From assembly GCF_039962115.1 (NCBI RefSeq), contig NZ_JAMPKJ010000006.1, forward strand, positions 62,001 through 126,000: a DNA stretch of 64,000 nucleotides, read 5' to 3'. Made by a program: the position numbers and the translations under genes. The DNA comes from Funiculus sociatus GB2-C1 (GTDB lineage Bacteria; Cyanobacteriota; Cyanobacteriia; Cyanobacteriales; FACHB-T130). Of the stretch, positions 18,073 through 28,383 are shown piece after piece (the stretch's first letter is position 1; every line of letters begins with the position of its first letter). The notes below the pieces were generated by a model. That model had not been told where the DNA came from. It ran no database searches and worked only from the letters and a program-made list of their open reading frames with translations.

Positions 18073-18345
18073 AAGCTTAGGAAGCGACTTCAGGGCGATG
18101 TAAAGTATTGTAACAATAACTGTTGTTAGGATAATGAAGCGCTAACGCGCCAAAGCTCGAAGCAATAGCGGGCAAGTCAATCTCCCGGTTTGGCGAAAAG
18201 TTTCGAGACTTGAAAGTAGACACTAAACTAAATTTGGTAGCTCAGTACCCGTTTTCTTTTCATTAATCTATTAGGTATGTGGCACTTGCCATTGTTCACT
18301 GGGTTGCCAGTGCCTGACCTCTCCCCTCAAGGTGAACTTTGCTCC

Positions 18346-20130
18346 ATGCTCCTGTCTCTACGGATTGAAAACTTTGCCTTGATAGACCAGCTAGAACTCG
18401 AATTCGGCGTTGGTTTGAATGTTCTTACTGGCGAAACTGGTGCCGGAAAGTCGATTATTCTGGATGCGATTGATGCTGCTTTAGGCGGAAAAGTATCTAA
18501 ATGGTCGATTAGAACTGGTGCTGAACGCGCGATGGTGGAAGCTACTTTTAAGGTAGACCCATTGATGAGTGACTGGCTGTTGGAGCAGGAGATTGAACTG
18601 CTCGACGACAATGCTATAGTTTGTTGTCGGGAAATTGCCTGCTCTCAGGGAAGTCTCCGCAGTCGATCTCGCGTGAATGGGGTTCTGGTGAACCGACAGA
18701 TGATGGATCGTCTGCGCGATCGCTTGGTGGAAATTACCGCTCAAGGTCAAACTGTACAACTTATGGCACCAGCTATCCAGCGCGAGTTGCTGGATGTCTA
18801 CGCTGGCGAAGCCGTACTTACACAGCGAGATGTCGTTCAAACTGCTTATCTTATCTGTCAACAAGCACAAGCTTTGCTTGACAACCGCCGCCAGTCTGAA
18901 CAGCAACGTTTACAAAGGCTTGACTTGTTAGAATATCAAGCTAAAGAATTAAACACCGCTTCTTTAAACGAACCGGACGAACAAGAACAGCTAGAACAAG
19001 AACTCCAGCGCCTCAGTCATGTGGTGGATTTACAAAAGCTGAGTTATCAGGTTTATCAAGCTCTCTACCAAAATGACTCCGGTGAGTCAGCGGGTGCTGA
19101 CTTGTTAGGACAAGCCGAGGCAACACTTAGTGATATGGTCACATATGATGCTAGCCTGCAACCAGTATTGGAAATGGTAAGTACCGCACTGGCGCAGGTA
19201 GTGGAAGCCGGACAGCAAATTAACGCCTACGGTGATAATTTGGAGGCAGATCCCCAGCGACTAACTGAGGTTGAGGAGCGGATCAGGGAACTTAAGCAGA
19301 TTTGCCGCAAGTATGGCCCGACTTTAGCGGATGCGATCGCATACCATACTCGCATCGGGGCAGAACTTGTAGAACTTCAGGGAGAAGGACAGTCTCTCGA
19401 AGAACTGGAAAAAAATTATCAAGCGTGTCAGGAAACCTTAACCGAAGTTTCTAGCAAACTCACAACTCTGCGCCGCGTTGCTGCTGGCGAACTAGAAACG
19501 CGACTGGTAGCAGAACTCAAGCCTTTAGCAATGGAAAAGGTGCAGTTTCAAGTTAAGATTTCGCCTATTTCCCCAACTGCAACTGGTGCAGACGCGATCG
19601 CCTTTTTCTTCAGTCCAAACCCCGGAGAACCACTGCAACCGCTGGCTGCAACTGCATCTGGAGGAGAAATGAGCCGCTTTTTGCTGGCTTTGAAAGCTTG
19701 CTTTTCGGCAGGAACACACGGTGATGCTACCCTTAACGCTCCGGGTACGCTAATCTTTGATGAAATAGATGTGGGAGTGTCTGGAAGAGTAGCGCAAGCG
19801 ATCGCAGATAAACTTCACCAACTTTCCCAACGACAGCAAGTTTTGTGCGTTACGCACCAACCCCTGGTTGCAGCAATGGCAGATCGACATTTTCGCGTCG
19901 ATAAACAAGTCATCGAAACCAATGGCAACGATAAATCACTTCATCCTTCATCCTTTATCCTTCCTCCCTCCGAACGCACTGTCGTTAGGGTAAGCGTTCT
20001 AGACAATCATCAAACTCGCCGCCAAGAACTAGCAACCCTAGCTGGCGGACACTCCGCCAAAGATGCGATCGCCTTTGCCGAGTCTCTTCTTACTCAAGCC
20101 GCCACGGTCAAACACACCTACCCTGGATAA
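18346..20130 (+). CDS. recN: DNA repair protein RecN
   Basis: SMC-like ATPase that acts at double-strand breaks. MLLSLRIENFALIDQLELEF is the family start, so the ATG at 18346 is used (594 residues; the frame is open from 18277). Walker A GETGAGKSII near residue 33, a central coiled coil, the ABC signature ATASGGEMSRFLLALK, Walker B LIFDEIDVGVSG and VTHQPLVAAMADRHF are present. Residues ~531-542 (NDKSLHPSSFIL...) come from a short-repeat insertion between VDKQV and ERTVVRV, in a loop near the C-terminus. Confidence 0.94.
   Translation: MLLSLRIENFALIDQLELEFGVGLNVLTGETGAGKSIILDAIDAALGGKVSKWSIRTGAERAMVEATFKVDPLMSDWLLEQEIELLDDNAIVCCREIACSQGSLRSRSRVNGVLVNRQMMDRLRDRLVEITAQGQTVQLMAPAIQRELLDVYAGEAVLTQRDVVQTAYLICQQAQALLDNRRQSEQQRLQRLDLLEYQAKELNTASLNEPDEQEQLEQELQRLSHVVDLQKLSYQVYQALYQNDSGESAGADLLGQAEATLSDMVTYDASLQPVLEMVSTALAQVVEAGQQINAYGDNLEADPQRLTEVEERIRELKQICRKYGPTLADAIAYHTRIGAELVELQGEGQSLEELEKNYQACQETLTEVSSKLTTLRRVAAGELETRLVAELKPLAMEKVQFQVKISPISPTATGADAIAFFFSPNPGEPLQPLAATASGGEMSRFLLALKACFSAGTHGDATLNAPGTLIFDEIDVGVSGRVAQAIADKLHQLSQRQQVLCVTHQPLVAAMADRHFRVDKQVIETNGNDKSLHPSSFILPPSERTVVRVSVLDNHQTRRQELATLAGGHSAKDAIAFAESLLTQAATVKHTYPG
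19937..19972 (+). repeat. CATCCTT-type heptamer repeat inside recN
   Basis: CTTCATCCTTCATCCTTTATCC followed by TTCCTCCCTCC repeats a heptamer (TTCATCC, TTCATCC, TTTATCC, TTCCTCC). This is a repeat family usually seen between genes, here kept in frame. Confidence 0.8.
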
Positions 20131-20274
20131 AAGCAGATGTCTAATTCCCAAAGAGAGATTAAACTGTTGAGTAGTATAATCTTTGCTCACCAGACACAAA
20201 AAATGTTTCCCTAAAATTTATAGGATACTTGCACCGCCTCCTCCCTTTCTCAACATCAGGCACCTGTAAAATAT

Positions 20275-22890
20275 ATGACATCTTCATCTACCACAATCAA
20301 TGGTTGGAATAACACCGATCAGGTAATTGACGTTGTTCCCCACCAAGATGAAAATTACTCAGGGCATCAAATGCCGCAAAATCATCAACATCAATCGGAT
20401 CGTGGTGGCTCATTAGCTACAAAAACCGGAAGTTTTACAGCGCTGCTCGCGCCGCTAAAAAAGGAAAGTTTTAAAGAAGTCGTTACAGGTGTTGAAGATA
20501 AACTTCGGGTAGTAAATCACACCCTGTCAATGCTGACAGACAGTCAGGGTTTTGAAGCCATTCTGCAAGAAATGCTGAATGCTATTACCTTGAAGACGGG
20601 AGAATTGCTAGGTGCAGACCGCACTACGATTTTTTTACTCGATGAAGAGAAGAACCAACTATGGTCAATTCTTGCCGAAGGAGATGAAGGGAAACCTTTA
20701 GAGTTGCGGATTCCTGCTGATAAAGGCATCGCCGGAGATGTAGCAACACGCAAGAAAAGCATTAATATACAGTTTGATTTCTACGACGATCCTCGGTCAG
20801 CGTTTGCCAAGAAAACCGACGAAAAAACAGGATACCGTACCTACACAATGTTAACTCTACCTTTGCTCAACGAGCAGGGAGATTTGGTGGCGGTAGTTCA
20901 ATTAATTAATAAGTTAAAGTTACCGCATGAACCAGAAAAAAAATTAGCAGAAAGAATCGATCTACAAGGATTTTCTAAAGAAGACGAAACAGTTTTTGAA
21001 GAATTTGCCCCCTCAATTCGCCTAATTCTGGAAAGTTCCCGGTCGTTTTATGCGGCGACGCAGAAGCAAAGGGCAAGTGATGCCCTAATGAAGGCGACGC
21101 GCTCCTTGAGCCATTGTAATTTGGACTTAGAAGACACCCTGGAACGGGTGATGGATGAAGCGAAGAATTTGATGAACGCAGATCGCAGTACCTTGTGGCT
21201 GTTAGATAGCGATCGCCATGATTTATGGACAAAAATATCTCTGGCTGATGGTTCCATGAGAGAACTCAGAGTACCACAAGGCAAAGGTTATGTTGGTAAA
21301 GTTGCCGAATCTGGTCAACCTTTAAATATTTCCTTTGACTTATACGACGATCCCGACTCTGGAGTTTCTAAACAACTCGATCAAGCTAATGGTTATCGCA
21401 CCTGTAGTTTATTATGTATGCCAATCTTTAATGCAGATAAAGAATTGATTGGTGTCACCCAACTTGTAAACAAGAAAAAGCAAGGAGAACTTCCCCCATA
21501 TAATCCTCAAAATTGGCCGGAACCACCTGAATGCTGGAAGGCAAGCTTTAACCAAAGTGATGAAGCCTTTATGGAAGCATTTAATATTCAAGCGGGAGTA
21601 GCGTTGCAAAATGCCAAGTTGTTTGCGACAGTCAAGCAGCAAGAACAAATGCAGCGAGATATTCTCCGCAGTCTTTCTAATGGAGTTGTGTCTACTGATA
21701 AATCTGGTTATATTATTGCTGCTAATGAAAGTGCTAAGAAGCTTTTAGGATTTAGCGAACAAGACCATCTAGAAGGTAGAAAAATTGATGACCTTATTCG
21801 TATCAAAGAAGGCGACTTTTCCAAATGGTTTGGCGCGGCAATAAAAGCAGCTGATGAAAAATGCCGCCGGCAATATTACCCGGATCAAACTTTATTGTCT
21901 ACTGGGGAGGAACAGCATAGCGTTCACCTATCGATTAACTCGATTGCTGATGCTAGCGACGCTAGCAATGTCTACGGTGCGCTGGTGGTGATGGATGATA
22001 TCTCTCAAGAGAAACGCCTCAAGAGTACGATGTATCGCTACATGACGCAGGAACTGGCAGAACAGCTAATCAATAGCGGTGAGGCTAAATTAGGAGGCGA
22101 TCGCAAGGAAGTTTCTGTCTTATTCTCAGATATTCGCAGCTACACCAGCTTGACCGAAAGAATGGAGGCGGAAGAAGTGGTGCAGCTGCTTAACGAATAT
22201 TTTGAGTCAATGGTAGATGCTGTATTTAAGCACAAAGGCACTCTCGATAAATACATTGGTGATGCGATCATGGCGGTATTTGGTTCACCCTTACCTCTAG
22301 ACGATCACGCCTGGATGTCGGTGCAAACAGCAGTGGAAATGCGCCATCGTTTGGAAGACTTCAATGAACGTCGTCTCGCATCCAAAAAGCAAGAAATCAA
22401 AATTGGTATTGGCATTAACTCCGACACGGTAATTAGTGGCAATATCGGCTCTAGTCGGCGTATGGAATTTACAGCGATTGGTGATGGTGTTAACCTGGGA
22501 TCTCGCTTAGAAAGTGCCAGTAAGCAGTACGGTTGCGATATCATTATCAGCGAAAGCACCTATCGACCCTGCAATGACAGAGTATGGGCCAGAGAACTTG
22601 ACCGTATTCGAGTTAAAGGCAAGAACCAACCAGTTAGTATTTATGAATTGGTGGGGTTACGTTCTGAGTCAATTCCCGATCAGAAGCAGCATACGATCGA
22701 GCTTTACCACAAAGCTCGCGAACTTTACCTCAATCGTGAATTTGCCTTCGCTATCGGCGAGTTTGCAAAAGTTATGGCACTTGATCCCCAGGATAAGGCA
22801 GCTGGCCTACACCTAGATCGTTGTAAGTATTGGCTCACCAACCCCGTCCCCAGTGACTGGGATGGCGTTTGGACGATGACGGAGAAGTAA
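20275..22890 (+). CDS. cyaB: Adenylate cyclase with two GAF domains and a PAS domain
   Basis: 871 residues with the GAF-A (~75-255), GAF-B (~275-450), PAS (~460-580), class III cyclase (~610-795) order of Anabaena CyaB1/CyaB2, whose GAF domains bind cAMP and activate synthesis. The catalytic metal aspartates are D619 (FSDIRSYTSL) and D663 (IGDAIMAVFG); KGKNQPVSIYEL and FTAIGDGVNLGSRLES complete the active site. Adenylate rather than guanylate specificity is inferred from the overall match. A short TPR-like tail (LYHKARELYLNREFAFA) follows. Cytosolic; no membrane segment. Confidence 0.9.
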   Translation: MTSSSTTINGWNNTDQVIDVVPHQDENYSGHQMPQNHQHQSDRGGSLATKTGSFTALLAPLKKESFKEVVTGVEDKLRVVNHTLSMLTDSQGFEAILQEMLNAITLKTGELLGADRTTIFLLDEEKNQLWSILAEGDEGKPLELRIPADKGIAGDVATRKKSINIQFDFYDDPRSAFAKKTDEKTGYRTYTMLTLPLLNEQGDLVAVVQLINKLKLPHEPEKKLAERIDLQGFSKEDETVFEEFAPSIRLILESSRSFYAATQKQRASDALMKATRSLSHCNLDLEDTLERVMDEAKNLMNADRSTLWLLDSDRHDLWTKISLADGSMRELRVPQGKGYVGKVAESGQPLNISFDLYDDPDSGVSKQLDQANGYRTCSLLCMPIFNADKELIGVTQLVNKKKQGELPPYNPQNWPEPPECWKASFNQSDEAFMEAFNIQAGVALQNAKLFATVKQQEQMQRDILRSLSNGVVSTDKSGYIIAANESAKKLLGFSEQDHLEGRKIDDLIRIKEGDFSKWFGAAIKAADEKCRRQYYPDQTLLSTGEEQHSVHLSINSIADASDASNVYGALVVMDDISQEKRLKSTMYRYMTQELAEQLINSGEAKLGGDRKEVSVLFSDIRSYTSLTERMEAEEVVQLLNEYFESMVDAVFKHKGTLDKYIGDAIMAVFGSPLPLDDHAWMSVQTAVEMRHRLEDFNERRLASKKQEIKIGIGINSDTVISGNIGSSRRMEFTAIGDGVNLGSRLESASKQYGCDIIISESTYRPCNDRVWARELDRIRVKGKNQPVSIYELVGLRSESIPDQKQHTIELYHKARELYLNREFAFAIGEFAKVMALDPQDKAAGLHLDRCKYWLTNPVPSDWDGVWTMTEK

Positions 22891-23080
22891 TTAATAATTC
22901 ATAGGTTTCTCGTTTCCAGGCTCCCTCTTGGGAACACAAGTTTTGGAGGCTCCCGCCTCCCCCAATGGCACTACGATTTTGTTAGTGCAATCAAACCGCC
23001 AAGATCGCCCAACCCTAACGCTAAATTGGGGGGCGTAGAAAATCAAGGCTTTGCCTGCCTTTTTAAAAGGGGATCAAATC

Positions 23081-23150
23081 CAATACAGTTTACTTAAAGC
23101 TAAAAAACCAAACCCTAAGTAGCACAACGGTTCTTAAGTGAACCGTATTG
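23081..23150. mobile_element. Candidate 70-bp MITE-like inverted-repeat element
   Basis: The left end CAATACAGTTTACTTAA is an imperfect inverted copy of the right end (TTAAGTGAACCGTATTG). A smaller perfect hairpin (ACGGTTC / GAACCGT) lies at 23127-23146. A solo right end, differing at few positions, occurs at 38092-38112. It has no coding capacity. Confidence 0.45.
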
Positions 23151-23173
23151 CATTATTAGCAACGAGAAATTTT

Positions 23174-23575
23174 TCAAATTTCAGTGGCACAATTAGACTT
23201 AACAAAACTGCCAACAACCTGACGCAATTGCTCCACATCGAAGGGTTTTGTCAAATATTCTGTAGCACCAGCAATCCGTCCTTGCACCTTGTCAAATACT
23301 CCATCTCTTGCTGTTAACATGATGATGGGTAGATGATGAAATTGTGGTAAGCTGCGAATGGTGCGGCAAAGTTCTAATCCATCAACTCCTGGCATTGAAA
23401 CATCTAGTAACAAAATTTCAATCGGCTGGTGGTATATCGCTGATAAGGCATCTACTGCGTTATCAGCTAATAAAACTTTGTATTTTTTCTCTAGCGCCTT
23501 TTTGAGCAGAGTTTGCATTACGGGACTATCATCGACTACTAGGATAGCGGGTACATCATTCAAGGTTGAAGGCAT
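23174..23575 (-). CDS. Stand-alone CheY-like response regulator
   Basis: 133 residues of a single receiver domain: acidic pair DD at 15-16, phospho-acceptor D58 in ILLLDVSMPG, LTARD with the switch threonine, and the lysine in YLTKPF. No output domain. It is transcribed away from the chemosensory cluster that begins 830 bases to the right, so partnership with that cluster's kinases is possible but not shown. Confidence 0.92.
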   Translation of the reverse strand: MPSTLNDVPAILVVDDSPVMQTLLKKALEKKYKVLLADNAVDALSAIYHQPIEILLLDVSMPGVDGLELCRTIRSLPQFHHLPIIMLTARDGVFDKVQGRIAGATEYLTKPFDVEQLRQVVGSFVKSNCATEI

Positions 23576-24405
23576 TTTTTTCCCCCAGGATTTAGGTTAG
23601 TAAAAGTTTAAAACTGCAAATAATATTCCCAGGCTATTACTAGCTAAACAAAAATAAGTTTTTTCTGGCATTAACTTTAGTAAGTAAAAGAGAACTGCAT
23701 TTTTGTATAAAATTATTTAATCACACTGTATACTGTAACATTACATTTTAATTCCCTTTGTTAACAATTATTTTTAACATAATCACTCTGTAAATTAATT
23801 TGCAACAGTTGATATATTTCGAGGCGTAGATCATACATACGCACTTTATCTCGATTGCGAGTGAGCGGCTAACAGCAAAATTACTGAACTATATATAAAT
23901 TATTGTAACAAAAATCTGAGAGCTGCTCTTCATTTGAGCTGGTGGAAGATTAAGTTGGGTGTAGAAAACGGCTTGGCGACTTTACGTTAATTTCTACCAC
24001 TATACTAAAAACAAAAAATCCAAAATATATCGATGGGTGATAGAAATATATCCTCTATGGGAACCCTAGATTAAGCAAGGTTGGGCTAAGTGGCTCATAG
24101 CGATCGCGTTAGCTCTTCTCTTGCGACAAGAGTGAGTTGAGGCGAGGATTCCTGTTTGTTTCTTACGTATCTGTGTAAAAAAATCTTTTATCTAGATACA
24201 AATGTTACATTTTTATTTATCTCACTTACTCGGTCTAAGTCCAAAGTGTCAAGCGATCGCCTGTGGCTTAAAGCCTTCAAAGATGCCTCTTTCCGCAGAT
24301 TTTTGAAGGGTATGATTAAAGAGCGTATTTAGAATATATATAAAAAAGTGTTTATTTATACTTGAATTGCTCAAAGGCGGATTTTAGAGAAGAGGGCGCT
24401 TAAAG
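23576..24405. other. 830-base AT-rich intergenic region
   Basis: No convincing gene. It should hold the divergent promoters of the response regulator and the sensor kinase. Visible items are a HIP1 site at ~24101, an imperfect hairpin CCTTCAAA...TTTGAAGG around 24275-24312 shortly before the kinase, and long AT-rich stretches on the left. A regulatory RNA or long leader is possible. Confidence 0.4.
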
Positions 24406-27400
24406 ATGAACCCATTTTTACCTAGAAACAAAGCTATCAAATTTGACGAGCTGCGCCAATGCCCGCTGTTAGACTCTTCTTTGAAAGCAGGTTTTGACAA
24501 TCTGACTCGTTTGATGACTGACATTTGCCAGACACCAGTAGCTTACTTGAGCTTGATGGATGACGAACAACAATGGCTAGTGTCAAAACTGGGTATTACC
24601 ACCACAGAAGCAGACAAGTATCTAGCTTTCTGCGCTAGCGCCATCTCGCACCCGCAAGAATGCGATTTGATAATCGTTCGGGATGCCCTTGGCGATCGCT
24701 CTTTGGCGAACCATCCTAGCGTGAAATCTGCCCCAAAGATTCGATTTTTTGCAGGTGTCCCCTTAGTCACGCCCTCCGGATTGATGATTGGAGTGCTATC
24801 TACCATTGATTATGTGCCGCGAGATTTAAGCGAGAAAGCTCAGGAAGCAATTAGGGCATTAAGGCAAGTAGCGATCGCGCTTTTGTCCCCATACGAAAAC
24901 TTAATAACAGCAGAACAAATTATTATGACTCACCAGCCGACAAACTTAGGGATGAGAGAAAGCGAATTTCAACTAAAAACTATAATTGAAAATAGCAAAG
25001 ATACCCAGGCAGTACAAGAGTGCCATCGGACAGACTTAGAAGTTTCTGACTTAGTTAAAGAAGTAACAGATATCAAGTTTGCATTAGATCAATCTTCAAT
25101 TGTGGCGATTACCGATCGTACCGGAACTATCACCTATGTAAACGATAAATTTTGCGAAATTTCTGAATACTCTAAAGAAGAACTTATCGGACAGAACCAC
25201 CGCATAATCAATTCCGGATACCATTCAAAGGAATTTTTTAAACAGATGTGGGCAACCATTAGCAGTGGCAACGTCTGGAAAGGGGAAATCAAAAACCGAG
25301 CTAAAAACGGAACTTATTACTGGGTATACACCACCATTGTTCCAGTATTGAATTGTGAAGGAAAACCACATCAGTATGTGGCGATTCGCCAAGATATCAC
25401 CGAGCGCAAACAAGCCGAAGAATCGCTACGGCAGAACGAACACCGTTTTCGCGCCCTAACCGAAATCATTCCCCAGCAGGTATGGACTGCCGAGCCAAAT
25501 GGCGCACTCGATTATGTCAACCAGCGCATTCTAGAGTATTTCCAGCGCACATATGAGGAAATGGTGGGTTGGGGATGGCAAAATGTACTGCATCCAGACG
25601 ATGTGCAAAACTGCATTGAACGTTGGTCGCATTCTCTGACAACAGGAGATGCTTACGAAGTTGAATTTCGCCTGCGGTATGCGCCTGATGGCAGCTATCG
25701 CTGGCACTTGGGACGCGCGCTACCTGTGCGCGATGACAAGGGGCAGATTGTCAGTTGGTTTGGGACGAACACTGACATCGATGAACACAAGCAAGCCGAG
25801 AAAGAGCGCATCCAACTTTTAGCACGAGAACAGGCGGCGCGAGAGGCGGCGGTTAGAAGTGAAAATATAACCAGAAATATTTTGGAAAGTATCGCCGATG
25901 CTTTCTTTAGCGTGGACAACGAGTGGCGATTTACTTACCTGAACCCGCGGGCAGAGCAGCTTTTGTTTAAAACAAAAGAGGAATTGATTGGTAAGTGTAT
26001 ATGGGATGAGTTCCCAGAAACAGTCGGTTCTACTTTCAAAAGCGAATCTTACCGAGCAGTTTCCTGTCAGGTAACGGTTCACTTTGAGGAATTTTATCAA
26101 CCTCTGGAAACGTGGCTGGAGGTGCGATCCTATCCTTATCAAGATGGTTTGTCGGTTTTTCTCCGCGATGTTACAACTCGTAAACAGTCAGAGGCAGCAC
26201 TGCTAGAGCGATCGCGTCTGTATACTTTAGAAGCAGAAATTGGCACCGCCTTGGGCGCTGGCGGCACATTATCAGAAAGGCTCAACCGCTGTACAGAAGG
26301 GATGTTGCAGCATCTGGAAGCGAATTTTGTCAGTATCTGGACATTTAACGAACAGAGTGTTGCAGAAGCTTCTACTTCAGAGGCTTTTCTGGAACAGCAA
26401 GCAATTGCCTTTGCAAATTCTCTTAGCCAAGTGTATTGGCAAGATTTATTGGCTGAGCGTCGCGTCTCTCTGGAGGGTTCCGTAATTGGCTTCGTTGCCC
26501 AAACCCGTCAACCCTACCTAAGTCAAGATAGCAGCCTGCGGTCGGCTGGGATGGAAGCGCGTCTTTATAACGGTGAGTTAGCGGAAAGCTGTTTGCTAAT
26601 CGCCAACAGTTATTTTGCAGGATATCCCTTGATTGTGGAAGATCGGCTAGTGGGCGCGATCGCTGTGGGCAGTCATTCGCGCTTTACTGAAGCAGTTAAT
26701 CATATGTTGGGGTGGGTAGCCAACGCCCTTGCGCTCGCCATCGATCGAAATTGGGCAAAAGAAGCACTCTTGGCGCGTCGGGAAGCTTTGCTTTTTGGCT
26801 TAGCAAGTCAGATTCGCGACTCTCTGGATCTAGATACCATTCTGGGAACCGCTGTCAAGGAGATTCGGAGTTTGTTGCAAGTTGACCGCTGCCAGTATTT
26901 GTGGTGCTGGTCGCTTCCCAATCAGCCTAGCTTGACAGTAACTCACGAAGCCCTGGCTAAGCCCAATCAACCGAGTTTGCTCGGAGACTGTCCGCCTCAA
27001 GAACTTTCCCAGCTGAGTGAAAAAATTCGCCAACTCCAGATCCTGCGAGTTGATGATGTCAAGAATGACAACAGCCTGGATGCCCAAACGAAAGAGCTGT
27101 TAACGCCTATGGGAATTACTTCCCTGTTGCTTTTGCCGCTAAAAACCCACGCCGGACATCTAGGAGCAATTGTTTGCAGTCATTGCAGTGGTGCTAAACC
27201 TTGGAGTAACAGCGAAGTGGAGTTGTTGCAAGCTGTGGTGGATCAGCTAGCGATCGCAATTGACCAAGCAGAACTCTACGCCCAAACTCGCGCCGCCGCC
27301 CTAGCCGCGCAAACCCAAGCTCAACAGCTGGCGACTGCTTTGAACAACCTCAAACAAGCCCAATCTCAACTAATTCAAACCGAAAAAATGTCCAGCCTGG

Positions 27401-28254
27401 GGCAAATGGTTGCAGGTATCGCTCACGAAATCAATAACCCAGTCAATTTCATCACCGGAAATCTTAGTCACACCAGCGACTACATCCAAGAACTACTCGA
27501 TTTAATCTGCCTTTATCAACAGCATTACCCCAATACTCACCCGGAAATTCTTCTCCGACAGGAAGAAATTGACATAGACTTCATCATTAATGACCTGCCA
27601 AAAATGCTGTCTTCAATGGAGATTGGTGCAGAACGTATCCGTCAGATTGTCCTGTCTTTGCGGAACTTCTCCCGACTCGATGAAGCAGAAATGAAGCCAG
27701 TAAATATCCATGAGGGAATAGAGAATACTTTACTGATTCTGCATCACCGCTTGAAACCGCACCCTAACCACAGCGGGATTCAAGTTATTAAGGAGTACGG
27801 CGAACTTCCTTTGGTGGAATGCTACGCCGGACAGCTTAATCAAGTGTTTATGAACATTTTAAGTAATTCTATTGAGGCTTTGGAAATAGGAACTGTTGAC
27901 TGGGGACTCAGGGAAAATGCCTCTTGTGCCCCTAATTCCCCATCCTCCATTTCCCCTTCCCCAGTCACCACTCAAGAGTCCCCAATCCCTACAATTTCTA
28001 TTTCTACCGAAGTGCGAAACAATAGAGTGGTGATTAAGATTGCAGACAACGGAGCAGGAATGACGGAGGATGTGAGAAAGCGCTTATTTGACCCTTTCTT
28101 CACCACCAAACCTGTAGGCAAAGGCACTGGTTTAGGTCTATCAATTAGCTATCAAATTGTAGTAGAGAAACATGGCGGGGCGCTGAAGTGTTTCTCAGAA
28201 CCTGGAAAGGGTGCAGAATTTTTGATTGAGATTCCTCTAGGACAGAGATTTTAA
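24406..28254 (+). CDS. Multi-sensor histidine kinase (GAF-PAS-PAS-PAS-GAF-GAF-HK)
   Basis: 1282 residues, soluble. An N-terminal GAF (~25-165, with [13 protein letters not shown]), three PAS/PAC units (~210-335, ~345-465, ~490-600; PAC ends DITERKQAE), two more GAF domains (~610-785 and ~800-965), then HisKA with phospho-acceptor H1007 ([15 protein letters not shown]) and a HATPase (N-box [16 protein letters not shown]-boxes DNGAGM and [12 protein letters not shown]). Inside the HATPase, residues ~1163-1195 are a Ser/Pro-rich insert encoded by repeat-like DNA. It heads the chemosensory cluster, with cheR 129 bases downstream. No receiver domain is attached, so the partner regulator is unknown. 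Confidence 0.92.
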   Translation: MNPFLPRNKAIKFDELRQCPLLDSSLKAGFDNLTRLMTDICQTPVAYLSLMDDEQQWLVSKLGITTTEADKYLAFCASAISHPQECDLIIVRDALGDRSLANHPSVKSAPKIRFFAGVPLVTPSGLMIGVLSTIDYVPRDLSEKAQEAIRALRQVAIALLSPYENLITAEQIIMTHQPTNLGMRESEFQLKTIIENSKDTQAVQECHRTDLEVSDLVKEVTDIKFALDQSSIVAITDRTGTITYVNDKFCEISEYSKEELIGQNHRIINSGYHSKEFFKQMWATISSGNVWKGEIKNRAKNGTYYWVYTTIVPVLNCEGKPHQYVAIRQDITERKQAEESLRQNEHRFRALTEIIPQQVWTAEPNGALDYVNQRILEYFQRTYEEMVGWGWQNVLHPDDVQNCIERWSHSLTTGDAYEVEFRLRYAPDGSYRWHLGRALPVRDDKGQIVSWFGTNTDIDEHKQAEKERIQLLAREQAAREAAVRSENITRNILESIADAFFSVDNEWRFTYLNPRAEQLLFKTKEELIGKCIWDEFPETVGSTFKSESYRAVSCQVTVHFEEFYQPLETWLEVRSYPYQDGLSVFLRDVTTRKQSEAALLERSRLYTLEAEIGTALGAGGTLSERLNRCTEGMLQHLEANFVSIWTFNEQSVAEASTSEAFLEQQAIAFANSLSQVYWQDLLAERRVSLEGSVIGFVAQTRQPYLSQDSSLRSAGMEARLYNGELAESCLLIANSYFAGYPLIVEDRLVGAIAVGSHSRFTEAVNHMLGWVANALALAIDRNWAKEALLARREALLFGLASQIRDSLDLDTILGTAVKEIRSLLQVDRCQYLWCWSLPNQPSLTVTHEALAKPNQPSLLGDCPPQELSQLSEKIRQLQILRVDDVKNDNSLDAQTKELLTPMGITSLLLLPLKTHAGHLGAIVCSHCSGAKPWSNSEVELLQAVVDQLAIAIDQAELYAQTRAAALAAQTQAQQLATALNNLKQAQSQLIQTEKMSSLGQMVAGIAHEINNPVNFITGNLSHTSDYIQELLDLICLYQQHYPNTHPEILLRQEEIDIDFIINDLPKMLSSMEIGAERIRQIVLSLRNFSRLDEAEMKPVNIHEGIENTLLILHHRLKPHPNHSGIQVIKEYGELPLVECYAGQLNQVFMNILSNSIEALEIGTVDWGLRENASCAPNSPSSISPSPVTTQESPIPTISISTEVRNNRVVIKIADNGAGMTEDVRKRLFDPFFTTKPVGKGTGLGLSISYQIVVEKHGGALKCFSEPGKGAEFLIEIPLGQRF
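27890..27992 (+). repeat. Repeat-like CT-rich insert inside the sensor kinase
   Basis: GGAACTGTTGACTGGGGACT followed by pyrimidine-rich CCCCTAATTCCCC, CCATTTCCCCTTCCCC and AGTCCCCAATCCC blocks resembles the GGGGACTG / CCCCAGTC repeat family common between cyanobacterial genes. It encodes residues ~1163-1195, a stretch with no counterpart in the HATPase fold. Confidence 0.6.
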
Positions 28255-28383
28255 TAAGTAGGGGGATTTATAAAGTATCCCGTGATAGATCGTCCATCCT
28301 CAAGCGATCGCGTGGCCATGAGCTGACAAACATTGATGCTAATCCGCGTTCTCATTTACGACTTTAAATAAAAGGAGACCGAG

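Noticed and set aside
22910-22970. Possible terminator after the GAF adenylate cyclase
   Set aside because: GGAGGC...GCCTCC pairs, but there is no T-run, and the sequence resembles degenerate spacer repeats (TCTCGTTTCCAGGCTCCC) more than a defined terminator.
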